This document shows, piece after piece, positions 7,661-16,555 of a stretch of 64,000 nucleotides of DNA. The stretch's first letter is position 1; each line of letters starts with the position of its first letter. The translations under genes were made by a program, and so were the position numbers. The stretch spans positions 372,001 to 436,000 of the forward strand of contig JAUQWZ010000034.1 of assembly GCA_030834905.1 (NCBI GenBank). The letters run 5' to 3'. A model generated the notes under the pieces. That model had not been told where the DNA came from and did no database searches. It worked only from the letters and a program-made list of their open reading frames with translations. The DNA is from Aggregatilineales bacterium. GTDB lineage: Bacteria > Chloroflexota > Anaerolineae > Aggregatilineales > Phototrophicaceae.

Positions 7661-8022
7661 ACGCTGCTATGCCTTACTGGCAGTAGGGGGCGCATCCGTG
7701 ATGCTGTCCATCAGTGATGGCACGCGCTACGCCCCCACAATTACTGAATCCCCTTTCGATCCGAGTCCTCGCTCCTTCAGCCATGACACGCCGCCAAGCT
7801 GGCGCTGGACAGCCTCCACGGTAAGTTTCCTCTCATGACCAGCCGATTCCACCAAAATCCCGAACCGGCAGGAACTTTTTGGGCATCTTCAACGTTATAT
7901 TAATCACAGGTATATTTGTGAATTCTAACGATTGCGTTGCCTGATCGGCAGGCAGGATTCACAGACCTCATTCATAATGTGATCAGAGATTGCAGAAATC
8001 AAACATTGAAGGAGAAGACATC
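7661..8022. other. Intergenic stretch with one structured palindrome
   Basis: About 360 bp without a supported gene. It starts with the palindromic element at 7683-7737. The remainder is AT-richer towards the next gene, with no convincing paired -35/-10; CATAAT at about 7974 is a possible -10. Confidence 0.5.
7683..7737. repeat. GTAGGG-type intergenic palindrome
   Basis: GGGGGCG (7686-7692) pairs with CGCCCCC (7730-7736), and inside lies a second hairpin, CCATC-agt-GATGG. It belongs to the family of GTAGGG-ended palindromes seen at 8912, 25566, 33814, 45656 and 48703. It may help end transcription of the preceding gene. Confidence 0.5.
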
Positions 8023-8853
8023 ATGCGGTGGATTCATAGGCGGGTGCTTCGCCGGGTAGTCCTCATCGGCGTCCTCGCCTTTGGGCTGTTGTTCGGCTCG
8101 ATAGTGAGCGCCAGCGCGCAAGCGCCGGTCGGCATCATCACCACAGCGTCGGTGCTGAACGTGCGCTCCGGTCCGGGCGTCGGTTTCGGCTCACTGGCGC
8201 GCATCAATCGCGGCGCGGTCGTCACCCTGATCGGGCGCAATGCCGACGCAACCTGGGCGCAGATCCAGCTTGTCAGCGGCGCGCAGGGCTGGATTAATGC
8301 CAGCTACATGACGCCGAGCGTGCCGGTGGGCGATCTGCCGGTCACGTTTGGCACAACCGTCGCCAACGGCGTCGTCTCGGCATCCTTCCTGAACGTTCGT
8401 TCCGGTCCCAGCGCCGGTTTCGGCGTCGTCAGCACGCTGGGCGGCGGCGAAGCCGTCACCCTGATCGCGCGGACGGAAGACAGCACCTGGGTTCAGGCGC
8501 GCCTGACCAACGGCGTCGAAGGATGGGTTAATTCAAGCTGGATCATCGCCAACATTCGCGTCTGGACGCTGCCCGTCGCCGGAACCACCAGCGGCGTGCC
8601 GACTGCCCCGCCGCCCGCCAGCGCCAGCCCAACCGGCATCATCACCGCCTATCGCCTGAACGTGCGCGGCGGACCGGGCATGAACAACGGCGTCGTCACC
8701 CAGGTGGCGCAGGGGCAAAGCGTGAGCCTGCTGGGGCGCACCGCCTACAGCGACTGGCTGCTGATCCAGGCACCGAACGGCGCGACTGGCTGGATTAACT
8801 CCAATTACGTGCTGTCCGGCACCGCCTTTGGAACGCTGCCCGTGCGGTTCTAG
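8023..8853 (+). CDS. Secreted protein with three SH3b domains
   Basis: From the ATG at 8023 (AAGGAGAAG before it) the product has 276 residues. A signal peptide ends near ASAQA, followed by three bacterial SH3 (SH3b) repeats. Each begins with LNVRSGPG or LNVRGGPG and ends with a GWINxxY or GWVNSSW signature, joined by a short Pro/Ala/Ser linker before the third. SH3b domains bind peptidoglycan or other wall polymers. No catalytic domain is attached, so this is probably a wall-binding or adhesion protein. In-frame codons upstream of 8023 lack a ribosome site. Confidence 0.85.
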   Translation: MRWIHRRVLRRVVLIGVLAFGLLFGSIVSASAQAPVGIITTASVLNVRSGPGVGFGSLARINRGAVVTLIGRNADATWAQIQLVSGAQGWINASYMTPSVPVGDLPVTFGTTVANGVVSASFLNVRSGPSAGFGVVSTLGGGEAVTLIARTEDSTWVQARLTNGVEGWVNSSWIIANIRVWTLPVAGTTSGVPTAPPPASASPTGIITAYRLNVRGGPGMNNGVVTQVAQGQSVSLLGRTAYSDWLLIQAPNGATGWINSNYVLSGTAFGTLPVRF

Positions 8854-8911
8854 CGCGTTCCTGCTTTAGCCCTAGCCGCCGCTTGGGTGGCTAGAGGGTA
8901 TCTGGAAATCA

Positions 8912-8944
8912 GTAGGGGCGCAGCGCGCTGCACGCTGCGCCCTC
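8912..8944. terminator. GC-rich hairpin after the SH3b gene
   Basis: GGGCGCAGCG (8916-8925) and CGCTGCGCCC (8933-8942) form a 10-bp stem with a 7-nt loop, beginning with GTAGGGG. There is no T-run, so termination is only likely. It belongs to the GTAGGG palindrome family. Confidence 0.45.
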
Positions 8945-9031
8945 TCAACCTCAACCTAAAAACCTACACCTCCCGAAAAATCATCACAAATCCCTAACCT
9001 GCTCGTGAAATTCATACATTTTGACGACAGA

Positions 9032-9057
9032 TGTCACTTGTCAGACGTGTCATTTGT
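9032..9057 (+). promoter_or_regulatory. Tandem TGTCAYTTGT motif, possible operator
   Basis: TGTCACTTGT (9032-9041) and TGTCATTTGT (9048-9057) repeat with starts 16 bp apart, 40-66 bp before the flavodoxin-like gene. A TTGACG at 9021-9026 lies just upstream but has no good -10. The tandem arrangement suggests a regulator-binding site of unknown identity. Confidence 0.4.
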
Positions 9058-9097
9058 TCTCACACTTAAACTAACGCACGAGTCAGGGAGGTGAACC

Positions 9098-9637
9098 ATG
9101 GACGAGAGAATTCTCGTCACGTATGCCACCATCATGGGGGCTACGACCGGAATCGCCAGAGCCATTGGCATCGAACTTCGTGCGAGCGGCGCAGCAGTCC
9201 GCGTGTTACCGATTGATCATGTCAGCAGACCCGAAGACTACCGCTCGATCATCATTGGAAGTCCGATTTACGAAGGGCTGTGGCTGGATACCGCCACGGC
9301 ATTCCTCGAGCAGCAGCGCGAGCTATTAAGCCAGATTCCGGTCGCCTACTTTGTCGTCCATGCTCGGAACAACAAGAGCGCCGACGAACAACAGCGCCAC
9401 GTCCAGCGCTGCATCAAAGCGATACACGATAAGGTGCCAGAGATTGAGCCGGTCGATGTTGGCGTCTTTGCGGGCGCGTTTAACAGCCGAAGCTGGACTC
9501 TTTCGACACTGCTCGCCCTCAAAGCGCAGGGAGATCTGCCGCTGGACGGCGATTACCGTGACTGGAACGCCATTCAAGCCTGGGCAAGGCAAGTCCTGCC
9601 GCTGCTCACCCAAAAGGCGGCGGTCAGACAGCATTAG
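9098..9637 (+). CDS. Flavodoxin-domain protein (HemG/Flavodoxin_5-like)
   Basis: The 179-residue protein starts with ILVTYATIMGATTGIARAIG, the FMN phosphate-binding loop of flavodoxins, continues with IIIGSPIYEGLW and YFVVHARN, and has the length of menaquinone-dependent protoporphyrinogen oxidase HemG and related flavodoxin-like proteins. It probably binds FMN and moves electrons in the cytoplasm. No heme-synthesis gene is nearby, so the HemG reaction is only one possibility. The ribosome site GGGAGG is strong, and a repeated TGTCAYTTGT motif upstream suggests regulation. Confidence 0.75.
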   Translation: MDERILVTYATIMGATTGIARAIGIELRASGAAVRVLPIDHVSRPEDYRSIIIGSPIYEGLWLDTATAFLEQQRELLSQIPVAYFVVHARNNKSADEQQRHVQRCIKAIHDKVPEIEPVDVGVFAGAFNSRSWTLSTLLALKAQGDLPLDGDYRDWNAIQAWARQVLPLLTQKAAVRQH

Positions 9638-9841
9638 GCAGTATGCAAACGCGGCAATGTGCTGTCCAATTCGCGGATTGCGCCTGGTAGGGACGCTGTG
9701 CCAGCTTCGCTGACGCCTGACCGCCCCTGCTGTATGCTGTCCTGCCCACTCCCCCGATAACTCCCTCATGGCATTTTTACTGTCGCGGCGGTAATATTCG
9801 AATACCTCTAGGCACAGGCAAAAAGTATTAGGAGTCATTTC

Positions 9842-11293
9842 ATGGTCAGGCAGTTAAAGAACTATGTCGGTGGACGTTGGGTAGAAGCGACGACTGACAA
9901 ATACACCTCTGTGATCAACCCCGCCACCTGCGAGACACTGGCAGAATGCCCCGATTCGCCAGCAGCCGATGTGGACGCGGCGGTCAAGGCAGCCCAGGAA
10001 GGCTACCGCGAATGGCGCAGCACGCCGGTGCTCAGCCGGGCGCAGTACATGTACCGCTACAAGGCGCTGGTCGAGGATCGCTTCGAAGATTTCGTCCGGC
10101 TGGTGGTGGAAGAAAACGGCAAGACCCGCGACGAGGCGCGCGGCGAAGTCCGGCGCGGCATTGAAAGCATCGACTACGGCATGAGCGTCCCGACGCTGAT
10201 GCGCGGCTACAAAGTGGAAGACATCAGTTCGGGCATTGACGAGACGGCAGAGCGCCAGCCTATCGGCGTGTTCGCGGCGATTACACCCTTCAATTTCCCA
10301 ATGATGGTGCCGCTGTGGTTCCTGCCGACGGCGATTGTCTGCGGCAACACCTTCGTCCTCAAGCCGTCACCGCAAACGCCGCTGAGCGCCGAACTGCTCT
10401 ACGAAGTGCTGGATGAACTCGATCTGCCCGAAGGCGTGGTCAATCTTGTGCAGGGCGGCAAGGAATCTTCGGTTGCCGTGATGGAGCATCCGGGCATCGC
10501 GGGCGTGTCGTTCGTCGGCTCCAGCCCGGTAGCGAAGATCGTCTACGAGACGTGTGCCAAACACGGCAAGCGCGTGCAGGCACAGGGCGGCGCGAAAAAC
10601 TTCATCGTCGTCATGCCAGACGCCGACCTGGGGGCGAGCGTCGCCAATATCATGGGGTCGGCGTATGGCTGCGCCGGTCAGCGCTGTCTGGCGGGTTCGG
10701 TCGTGGTCGCCGTGGGCGACGCCTACGAGCCGCTGCGCGATGAGCTGGTCAAGCGAGCGAGCACGCTGCGCGTTGGCTCCGGTCTGGACGAAACGACGCA
10801 GATGGGAACGGTCATTTCCGCCAGCGCCAAAGAGCGCATTGAAAAGATGATCCAGCAGGGAATCAACGAAGGCGCGAAGCCGGTACTCGACGGACGCGGC
10901 ACGCAGATTGACGGCTATGAAAACGGCACCTTTGTCGGACCGACAATCCTGGACGGCGTGACGCCGGACATGACGGTCGCGAAGGACGAAATCTTTGGAC
11001 CCGTGCTGTCAATCATGCACGCCAGAGACTTTGACGAAGCAGTGGAGATGACCAACAGCAGCCGCTACGGCAATGCTGCCAGCATCTTCACCAGCAGCGG
11101 CAAGAATGCCCGCGAGTTCAAATACCGCGTAGACGCGGGCAACATCGGCGTGAATATCGGCGTCGCTGCCGCGACCGCGTCGTTCCCGTTTGGTGGCAAG
11201 AAAGAGTCGTTCTATGGCGACCTTCACGGTCAGGGACCGGACGCGATTGAGTTCTACACCGACCGCAAGGTCATCATCGAGCGCTGGCTGTAA
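9842..11293 (+). CDS. mmsA: (Methyl)malonate-semialdehyde dehydrogenase, CoA-acylating
   Basis: This aldehyde dehydrogenase converts methylmalonate or malonate semialdehyde with CoA and NAD to propionyl- or acetyl-CoA plus CO2. At 483 residues it has TPFNFPMM (148-155), the family mark QGGAKN at 248-253 where ordinary aldehyde dehydrogenases have ELGGK, and the catalytic Cys282 in GQRCLAG. Such enzymes serve valine, inositol and beta-alanine breakdown. With the dihydropyrimidinase at 18 kb it could finish pyrimidine catabolism, but the genes are not adjacent. AGGAG precedes the ATG. A TATTCGAATA palindrome at 9795-9804 lies upstream. Confidence 0.92.
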   Translation: MVRQLKNYVGGRWVEATTDKYTSVINPATCETLAECPDSPAADVDAAVKAAQEGYREWRSTPVLSRAQYMYRYKALVEDRFEDFVRLVVEENGKTRDEARGEVRRGIESIDYGMSVPTLMRGYKVEDISSGIDETAERQPIGVFAAITPFNFPMMVPLWFLPTAIVCGNTFVLKPSPQTPLSAELLYEVLDELDLPEGVVNLVQGGKESSVAVMEHPGIAGVSFVGSSPVAKIVYETCAKHGKRVQAQGGAKNFIVVMPDADLGASVANIMGSAYGCAGQRCLAGSVVVAVGDAYEPLRDELVKRASTLRVGSGLDETTQMGTVISASAKERIEKMIQQGINEGAKPVLDGRGTQIDGYENGTFVGPTILDGVTPDMTVAKDEIFGPVLSIMHARDFDEAVEMTNSSRYGNAASIFTSSGKNAREFKYRVDAGNIGVNIGVAAATASFPFGGKKESFYGDLHGQGPDAIEFYTDRKVIIERWL

Positions 11294-11302
11294 AGAGGAA
11301 AC

Positions 11303-11420
11303 GTACTGAGTACCGAGTACTGAGTGCTAAGTTGAAAGAACCATCCAACAGCGAAACAAAACGTTGGCGGCAGACTCAGCAGTGCTTTGACTCAGTACTT
11401 GGTACTCAGTACTCGGCACT
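11303..11420. repeat. Inverted GTACTGAG-repeat pair around a short insert
   Basis: The left block 11303-11324 begins GTACTGAGTACCGAG. The right block 11391-11420 is the same kind of sequence in reverse orientation (CTCAGTACTTGGTACTCAG). Between them lie about 65 bp with an internal CCAAC/GTTGG hairpin and no gene. The left 22-bp block is identical to 17593-17614. Confidence 0.7.
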
Positions 11421-11426
11421 TTCCGC

Positions 11427-11846
11427 ATGATCACCTACACCGACTCGCTTGACGGCATCACGGCGGACGGGCTGCGCGGCGGATTCTTCGACGGCTGGGG
11501 CAGCCCGCCGACGCCCGAAACGCATCTTCAAATTCTGCGCGGCAGCTTTGCCGTGGTGCTGGCGCTGGACGGTGATAGGGTCGTCGGCTTCATCACGGCT
11601 GTCAGCGACGGCGTATCGGCTGCCTATCTGCCGCATCTGGAAGTGCTGCCCGCTTATCGTGGACAGGGCATTGGTACGGCGCTGGCGCGGCAGATGCTGG
11701 AAAAACTGAACCATCTGTACATGATCGACCTGATCTGTGACGCCGACCTACAGCCGTTTTACGAACGCCTCGGGCTGCGCCGCTACACGGCGATGATCCG
11801 GCGCAATTACGCGGCGCAGTCGGGCACCTTTGAGTTAGCAGACTAG
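11427..11846 (+). CDS. GNAT-family N-acetyltransferase
   Basis: The small 139-residue acetyltransferase shows strand 4 and the acetyl-CoA loop in YLPHLEVLPAYRGQGIGTALARQMLEKL, and the late segment IDLICDADLQPFYERLGLRRYTAMIRRNY. The start ATG follows the repeat block at 11391-11420 with no obvious ribosome site. Its stop codon TAG shares its G with the GTG start of the next frame, so the two are probably co-translated. The substrate is unknown. Confidence 0.85.
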   Translation: MITYTDSLDGITADGLRGGFFDGWGSPPTPETHLQILRGSFAVVLALDGDRVVGFITAVSDGVSAAYLPHLEVLPAYRGQGIGTALARQMLEKLNHLYMIDLICDADLQPFYERLGLRRYTAMIRRNYAAQSGTFELAD

Positions 11847-12226
11847 TGGAAAACGATATGCCATCCCTGAACACATTTGGAGCTATCCTCACCTACGCTA
11901 TCGAGCTTGAAACCCGGCTGCGCGACTATTATCAGGCGGCAGGCAGCGCGACCCGCGCGGCAGAAGCCGACAAGCGCCGCGTCAATTTCGAGCGCGTGCG
12001 CCGCGAAAACGTCACCGAGATCAAGCTGGAGCCGATTGAGGGACTTGACGAGGAAGATTACACCGCCGATCTGAATGACACGTCTCCCGAGGGACAGCAG
12101 GCGGTTGAACGCATAGCCGCGCAGTTCTACACCGATGTCGCGCCCAAAATCAACGTGCGCGAGGCACAGCGCGCCCTGGAACGCGCCGCGCGCCAGCATG
12201 GGGAACTGGGGTCAGCCATTAGCTAA
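11846..12226 (+). CDS. Uncharacterised small helical protein
   Basis: I do not recognise this 126-residue product. It is predicted to be mostly helical. FGAILTYAIELETRLRDYYQAAG at the start resembles the first helix of ferritin-like or rubrerythrin-like proteins, and QQAVERIAAQFYTDVAPKINVREAQRALERAARQ near the end could supply later helices. The metal ligands of a ferritin are not clear. The frame opens with GTG at 11846, overlapping the previous stop by 1 bp; an ATG at 11858 is an alternative. Coupling to the acetyltransferase suggests a shared transcript. Confidence 0.65.
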   Translation: MENDMPSLNTFGAILTYAIELETRLRDYYQAAGSATRAAEADKRRVNFERVRRENVTEIKLEPIEGLDEEDYTADLNDTSPEGQQAVERIAAQFYTDVAPKINVREAQRALERAARQHGELGSAIS

Positions 12227-12250
12227 GTGATTGATTGCACAGCCGATCTT

Positions 12251-12320
12251 ATAAATCTTATTTCAGATTTTGCGGAATGTTGAAATAAGATTTATGCTTA
12301 TTTCAATATCCTGAAATAAG
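12251..12320. promoter_or_regulatory. Four-half-site operator upstream of fic
   Basis: The word CTTATTTCA or its complement occurs four times in 64 bp: 12257-12265, 12281-12289, 12297-12305 and 12312-12320. The first pair lies within perfect 15-bp inverted arms (12251-12265 and 12281-12295); the second pair forms 9-bp arms around 6 bp. The block ends 18 bp before the fic ATG, so bound protein would cover its promoter. The winged-helix end of the Fic protein is a natural candidate for autoregulation. Confidence 0.7.
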
Positions 12321-12338
12321 TCACCCTTTGGCTACATT

Positions 12339-13526
12339 ATGGACATTCACCTTTTCAAGCAAAGCCCATCAGGACAAATCGTACAAACGCCCAATAATTA
12401 TCACGCCTTCGTTCCAAATCCTCTGCCGCCAAATCAGCTACCGTTCGATATGGCATTGATCACACTTATGGCAGATGCAGAACGTGCTTTGGGTGAATTA
12501 GCTGGTTTGGGACACCTGATACCAAATCCAGATTTCCTGATAATTCCATATACACGCCTTGAGGCAGTCGCCAGTTCCCGGATAGAAGGCACACAAGCTT
12601 CATTATCGGAATTGTTCTATTACGAAGCTGCGCCAGAAAAACCGAAGGCATCAGATGATCTGGCTGAAGTACTAAGTTACCTGTCTGCTCTTAACTACGG
12701 GGTAGAACGACTAAAAACGCTGCCTTTAAGTCTGCGCTTAGTTCGAGAACTCCATGAACGTCTTACGTCCAATACCAGGGGCGGAACACCTGATCTAACT
12801 CCTGGCGAGTTCCGCCGTTCTCAAAACTGGATAGGTCCATCTGGGTGTAACCTGAATAACGCGACCTATGTACCTCCTCCACCAGATGAACTTATGGGAT
12901 GCCTTGGCACGTGGGAGCTGTTCTTACATGAACGCAACGCAGTACCTCTATTGATACAGTGCGCGCTTATGCACTATCAGTTTGAAGCCATACATCCATT
13001 TCTTGATGGCAATGGACGGGTCGGGCGGCTGTTAATCACACTTTTCCTCTGTGAAAGAGAAGCGCTCCCCTATCCTTTGCTATATTTAAGTGCCTATTTT
13101 GAGCAACATCGCAGTGAGTATTATGAAAGATTACTAGCCGTAAGCAGCCGAGGCGACTGGACAGGTTGGCTGGAATTCTTCATGCGCGGCGTACTGACTC
13201 AAAGTAAACACGCAACAGAGTCAGCCAAGCGAATCATCAGACAACGTGAGGATTACCGCCGAATCCTGCAAGAAAACAGAGCATCAGCAAATCTGCTGCG
13301 TGTCGTTGACTTTATCTTCACCAACCCGTACCTGAATATCAGACAGGTTGCGAATGAATTACACATATCGTTTAACACTGCCCATGCCGCCGTTATGACC
13401 CTGGAAGAAGCGGATATATTGCAGGAAATCACCGGGCAGCAGCGCAACCGCGTTTACGCTGCCAGGCAACTGCTCAATTTACTCATTGAGAATGAACCCA
13501 TCTATACCCCTAAGAACGATAGTTAG
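12339..13526 (+). CDS. Fic-family protein with N-terminal inhibitory helix and C-terminal winged helix
   Basis: Fic enzymes transfer AMP or other nucleotide parts to protein hydroxyls. The 395-residue product has the catalytic loop HPFLDGNGRVGR at 219-230, complete with His, Asp/Asn and both Arg. The N-terminal inhibitory motif SSRIEGT (79-85) has a glutamate expected to block ATP binding until relieved (class II). Residues 315-385 look like a winged-helix DNA-binding domain (LNIRQVANELHISFNTAHAAVMTLEEADILQEI). The gene is visibly AT-richer than its neighbours, which suggests transfer. Four operator half-sites precede it. Confidence 0.9.
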   Translation: MDIHLFKQSPSGQIVQTPNNYHAFVPNPLPPNQLPFDMALITLMADAERALGELAGLGHLIPNPDFLIIPYTRLEAVASSRIEGTQASLSELFYYEAAPEKPKASDDLAEVLSYLSALNYGVERLKTLPLSLRLVRELHERLTSNTRGGTPDLTPGEFRRSQNWIGPSGCNLNNATYVPPPPDELMGCLGTWELFLHERNAVPLLIQCALMHYQFEAIHPFLDGNGRVGRLLITLFLCEREALPYPLLYLSAYFEQHRSEYYERLLAVSSRGDWTGWLEFFMRGVLTQSKHATESAKRIIRQREDYRRILQENRASANLLRVVDFIFTNPYLNIRQVANELHISFNTAHAAVMTLEEADILQEITGQQRNRVYAARQLLNLLIENEPIYTPKNDS

Positions 13527-13580
13527 CTGTTTTACCTCGAAGCGATGGTTCGAGCTTAACTGCTGCCAGCATCCCGGCGC

Positions 13581-14153
13581 TTATGGGGGCAGGATGTAAT
13601 AACACTCCGCGATGGTCAGGTTGCCCTCGCCATCGCGGTAGGCATTTTTGACAAACCCCTCAAAGGTATAGCCCGACCGTTGGGCAACCCGCGCGCTCGC
13701 CTGATTGCGGGTATCGCACCAGATTTCGATTCGCTCCATCTGAAGATGGTCAAAGCAGAATGCGGTCATCGCTTTGACCGCTTCCACCATGTACCCCCTG
13801 CCGGTTTCGCCGTTGTGCAGCCAGTAACCGATCTCGCAGTTGGGAACGCTCCAGTCGAACCGGTGAACCATAATCACCCCCACCAGACGACCATCGTCCT
13901 GCGCCCACATCAGATAAATGAAATGCGTGCGCAGGATAAAATTCGCGCCTGACTGACGCATTTCGATTTCGGCAAGCTCCGGCGTCGCCACCCGGTCGGG
14001 CCACGACAGCCATTTTGATAGTTCGGCGCGAGAAGCCTGCACCGCCTCATAAAGCGCCCTGCCATCGCCCTGCCGGGGAACCCGCAGCAGCAGGCGCGGC
14101 GTCCGCACTTCAGCGGGAATGTCCAGCAGAATCGGGTTGTCAACTCGTGGCAT
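13581..14153 (-). CDS. GNAT-family N-acetyltransferase (RimJ/RimL-like)
   Basis: A 190-residue protein with the RimJ/RimL layout: RTPRLLLRVPRQGDGRALYEA at the start, GVIMVHRFDWSVPNCEIGYWL in the middle, then GETGRGYMVEAVKAM (acetyl-CoA loop) and ERIEIWCDTRNQASARVAQRSGYTFEG. It closely resembles the acetyltransferase at 39690-40259, so they are paralogues. The start ATG has AAAGGG upstream. The acetyl acceptor is unknown. Confidence 0.88.
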   Translation of the reverse strand: MPRVDNPILLDIPAEVRTPRLLLRVPRQGDGRALYEAVQASRAELSKWLSWPDRVATPELAEIEMRQSGANFILRTHFIYLMWAQDDGRLVGVIMVHRFDWSVPNCEIGYWLHNGETGRGYMVEAVKAMTAFCFDHLQMERIEIWCDTRNQASARVAQRSGYTFEGFVKNAYRDGEGNLTIAECYYILPP

Positions 14154-14266
14154 GATGACCCTTTGCGAGAGGAGTAGAGTCAGGGTGAATTCCTCTCTTA
14201 TAACCAGAAATGCCGCCGCTGTCTATGGTATGATAAGCCCTCTCACGTCCTGAGTACGAGCGACCT

Positions 14267-16489
14267 ATGCACCCTCTCCCCCCTCTGAAGCTGCGCCGGA
14301 CAGATTACGTTATCGCGGTGCTGATCGTGCTGTTCGCGCTGGCGCTGCGGATCATCGTCCTGACCGACCGCGCTTACGGCGACCCGCTGTTTGACCCGCT
14401 GCCCGAAGGCTCCGATCAACTGACTTACGTGCGCTTTGCCAGCCGCTATGAACTCGGCACCTGGCCCGACGGACCGTTTCGCTACCAACCCGGTTTCGTC
14501 TACTACCTGGTGCTGATGCGGGCGCTGGTCGGCACGTCGCTCGCCGAAATGCGCCTGACCTACTGCCTCGTCGGGGCGCTGGCGTGCGGCTTCGCGGTGG
14601 GCGCGGGCTGGCTGCTCACGCGCCGCCGGTGGGGCGGCTACCTCGCCGGGCTGCTGCTGGCGGTCTATCCGGTGGCGATCTTCTACTCCACCGAACTGCT
14701 GGTCGAAGGGCTGGCGACGTTTTACGTCAGCGTCTTTTTGTTCCTTGTCCTCTGGCAGCGCGAGAGCCTGGCGCTGTGGCGAAGCCTGCTGATCGGGCTG
14801 ACGGTTGGCGTCTGTACCATCACGCGCACTAATCTGGCGCTGATCTGGCTTGCCTGGGCGCTGTGGCTGTTCATCAGCGGCATCGGCTGGCGGCGGGCGC
14901 TGCAACATGCGCTCCTGTCGTTGGTCGCGCTGGCAGCGGCAGTTGCGCCGGTGACGCTGTACAACCTGCAAGCCGGGAACGGCAAATTCCAGTTGATCAC
15001 CGAAGTCGGCGCGGAAGAAATCTACCGCGCCAACAGCCGCGACTCGGACGGCACCTACACCATTTACGTTCCGGCGTGGCAGACCGTCGATGAAGGCTAC
15101 GAGCACGCGCTGCTGGTCGATATTGGGCTGCGTCCGGCGCGCTTCATCGAACTGCAACTGCGCAAGTTCGCCATCTACTGGAGCAATTCCGAGCCGGGCA
15201 ACAACATTGATTATTATCAGAACGGCGAGGATGTTTCGCCGCTGCTGCGCGCAATCCCGCTTGATTTTCGGATTCTCTCGGCGCTGGGGCTGCTGGGGCT
15301 GGTGCTGCTGGTCTACGAGCAGCGGCGCATGGGCATCTTCTTTGCCGCCGTCAACGTCCTGATCTTCGCCGGTGTGATGGTCATCTGGGTGGTCAGCCGC
15401 GTGCGCCTGCCAGCGGTGATTCCGCTGGCGCTCACTTCGGCATATCTGGTTGTGCGGCTGGTCGAAGCTGCCCGCAGCGGTCAATGGCGGCTGACCCTGC
15501 GCCGTCTTGTTCCGGCGGCGGCGGCGCTGCTGCTGGTGTTCGCCTTCAATCACTGGGCAATTGACCATTTGCCCAACAAAACCACCTATGCCGCCCTGCC
15601 TGCCGAAGCAACCGAAGCGAACATCCCGTTTGGCGGCGGGCGTTTGCAGCTGATCGGCTGGCGCTTCTTCGACGAGTGGCAGGCGGCTGAACTCGGTTGG
15701 TCACAGCCGCAGCAGTCTTACGCTATCGAACTGTTCTGGCAGGTGAGCGCGCCGGTCGATGAAGATTACGAATTCTATCTGGCGTATGTGCAGGCTGGCG
15801 AACGCTACGCCGGGCGGGACAGCGCGATTGGCGCGATCAGCTACCCGCGCGCGCTCACTTCGACATGGCAGCCGGGCACGATCTACGGCGAGATCGTTGG
15901 CTTTAAGTTTCCACATGGCATCCCACCAGCGCAAACGGGCACGATCCGGCTGGGTGTGTACACCAGCGAAGGCGAGCCGGACGATCCCAACCGCCCGATC
16001 ACGCCCATCCAGACGGACGGCGGCGCATCTGACGTGCTGATCCAGCCGCTTGCGGTCTTTGATCCGGGCATACGCCCAGCGCCGGTTGAAGGGCTGATCG
16101 TCCGTGACGAATCGTTTGGCGACGTGATCGCGCTGCGCGGTCTGCGTCTGCCCGAACGCGGCACGCCCGGTGAGACAATCATGATCGATTTCCAGTGGGA
16201 AGGGCTGCGCGAAATCCGGCTGGATTATTCGCTGTTCGTGCATGTGATGGATGCTGAAAGCAGCCGCGCCACCGGCTATGATGGCGCGGTCGGCGGCGGG
16301 CTGGTCAGTTCCACCTGGCAGCCGGGCTATCCGGTTCACGAGCGCGTGCCGTTTCAACTGCCGGAGCAGCCGGGCACATACGCAGTCTACATCGGGCTTT
16401 ACACTCTGGCGACGATGGAACGGCTGGCGCTGGACGCGCCTGATAACCGCCTGCTGATCGGTGAAATCACGGTCGCGTCCCCGCCATAA
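14267..16489 (+). CDS. GT-C-fold membrane glycosyltransferase with C-terminal beta domains
   Basis: The 740-residue protein has about ten membrane helices in its first 430 residues, with an acidic first loop (DPLPEGSDQLTYVRFA) and FRYQPGFVYYLVLMR, as in PMT/ArnT-like polyprenyl-phosphate sugar transferases. The last 300 residues are soluble and hold two related beta-sandwich modules, seen as LFWQVSAPVDEDYEFYLAYV and FQWEGLREIRLDYSLFVHV, each followed by a TWQPG segment. They probably lie outside and bind glycans. No ribosome site is clear at the ATG. A role in cell-surface glycosylation is inferred. Confidence 0.75.
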   Translation: MHPLPPLKLRRTDYVIAVLIVLFALALRIIVLTDRAYGDPLFDPLPEGSDQLTYVRFASRYELGTWPDGPFRYQPGFVYYLVLMRALVGTSLAEMRLTYCLVGALACGFAVGAGWLLTRRRWGGYLAGLLLAVYPVAIFYSTELLVEGLATFYVSVFLFLVLWQRESLALWRSLLIGLTVGVCTITRTNLALIWLAWALWLFISGIGWRRALQHALLSLVALAAAVAPVTLYNLQAGNGKFQLITEVGAEEIYRANSRDSDGTYTIYVPAWQTVDEGYEHALLVDIGLRPARFIELQLRKFAIYWSNSEPGNNIDYYQNGEDVSPLLRAIPLDFRILSALGLLGLVLLVYEQRRMGIFFAAVNVLIFAGVMVIWVVSRVRLPAVIPLALTSAYLVVRLVEAARSGQWRLTLRRLVPAAAALLLVFAFNHWAIDHLPNKTTYAALPAEATEANIPFGGGRLQLIGWRFFDEWQAAELGWSQPQQSYAIELFWQVSAPVDEDYEFYLAYVQAGERYAGRDSAIGAISYPRALTSTWQPGTIYGEIVGFKFPHGIPPAQTGTIRLGVYTSEGEPDDPNRPITPIQTDGGASDVLIQPLAVFDPGIRPAPVEGLIVRDESFGDVIALRGLRLPERGTPGETIMIDFQWEGLREIRLDYSLFVHVMDAESSRATGYDGAVGGGLVSSTWQPGYPVHERVPFQLPEQPGTYAVYIGLYTLATMERLALDAPDNRLLIGEITVASPP

Positions 16490-16555
16490 CTTACCCCTAA
16501 GGCTGCTGTTTGTAATACAATGGTTTGTATCACAGCTTCTGAGGAGAAAAGACTT

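Noticed and set aside
9098..9637. Firm assignment as HemG protoporphyrinogen oxidase
   Set aside because: The flavodoxin fold and length fit, but no heme genes are nearby and the family includes other flavodoxin-like proteins.
14243..15568. 441-codon open frame on the minus strand
   Set aside because: It is an antisense shadow of the membrane glycosyltransferase, dominated by Gln, Arg and Asp, as expected from reversed GC-rich codons.
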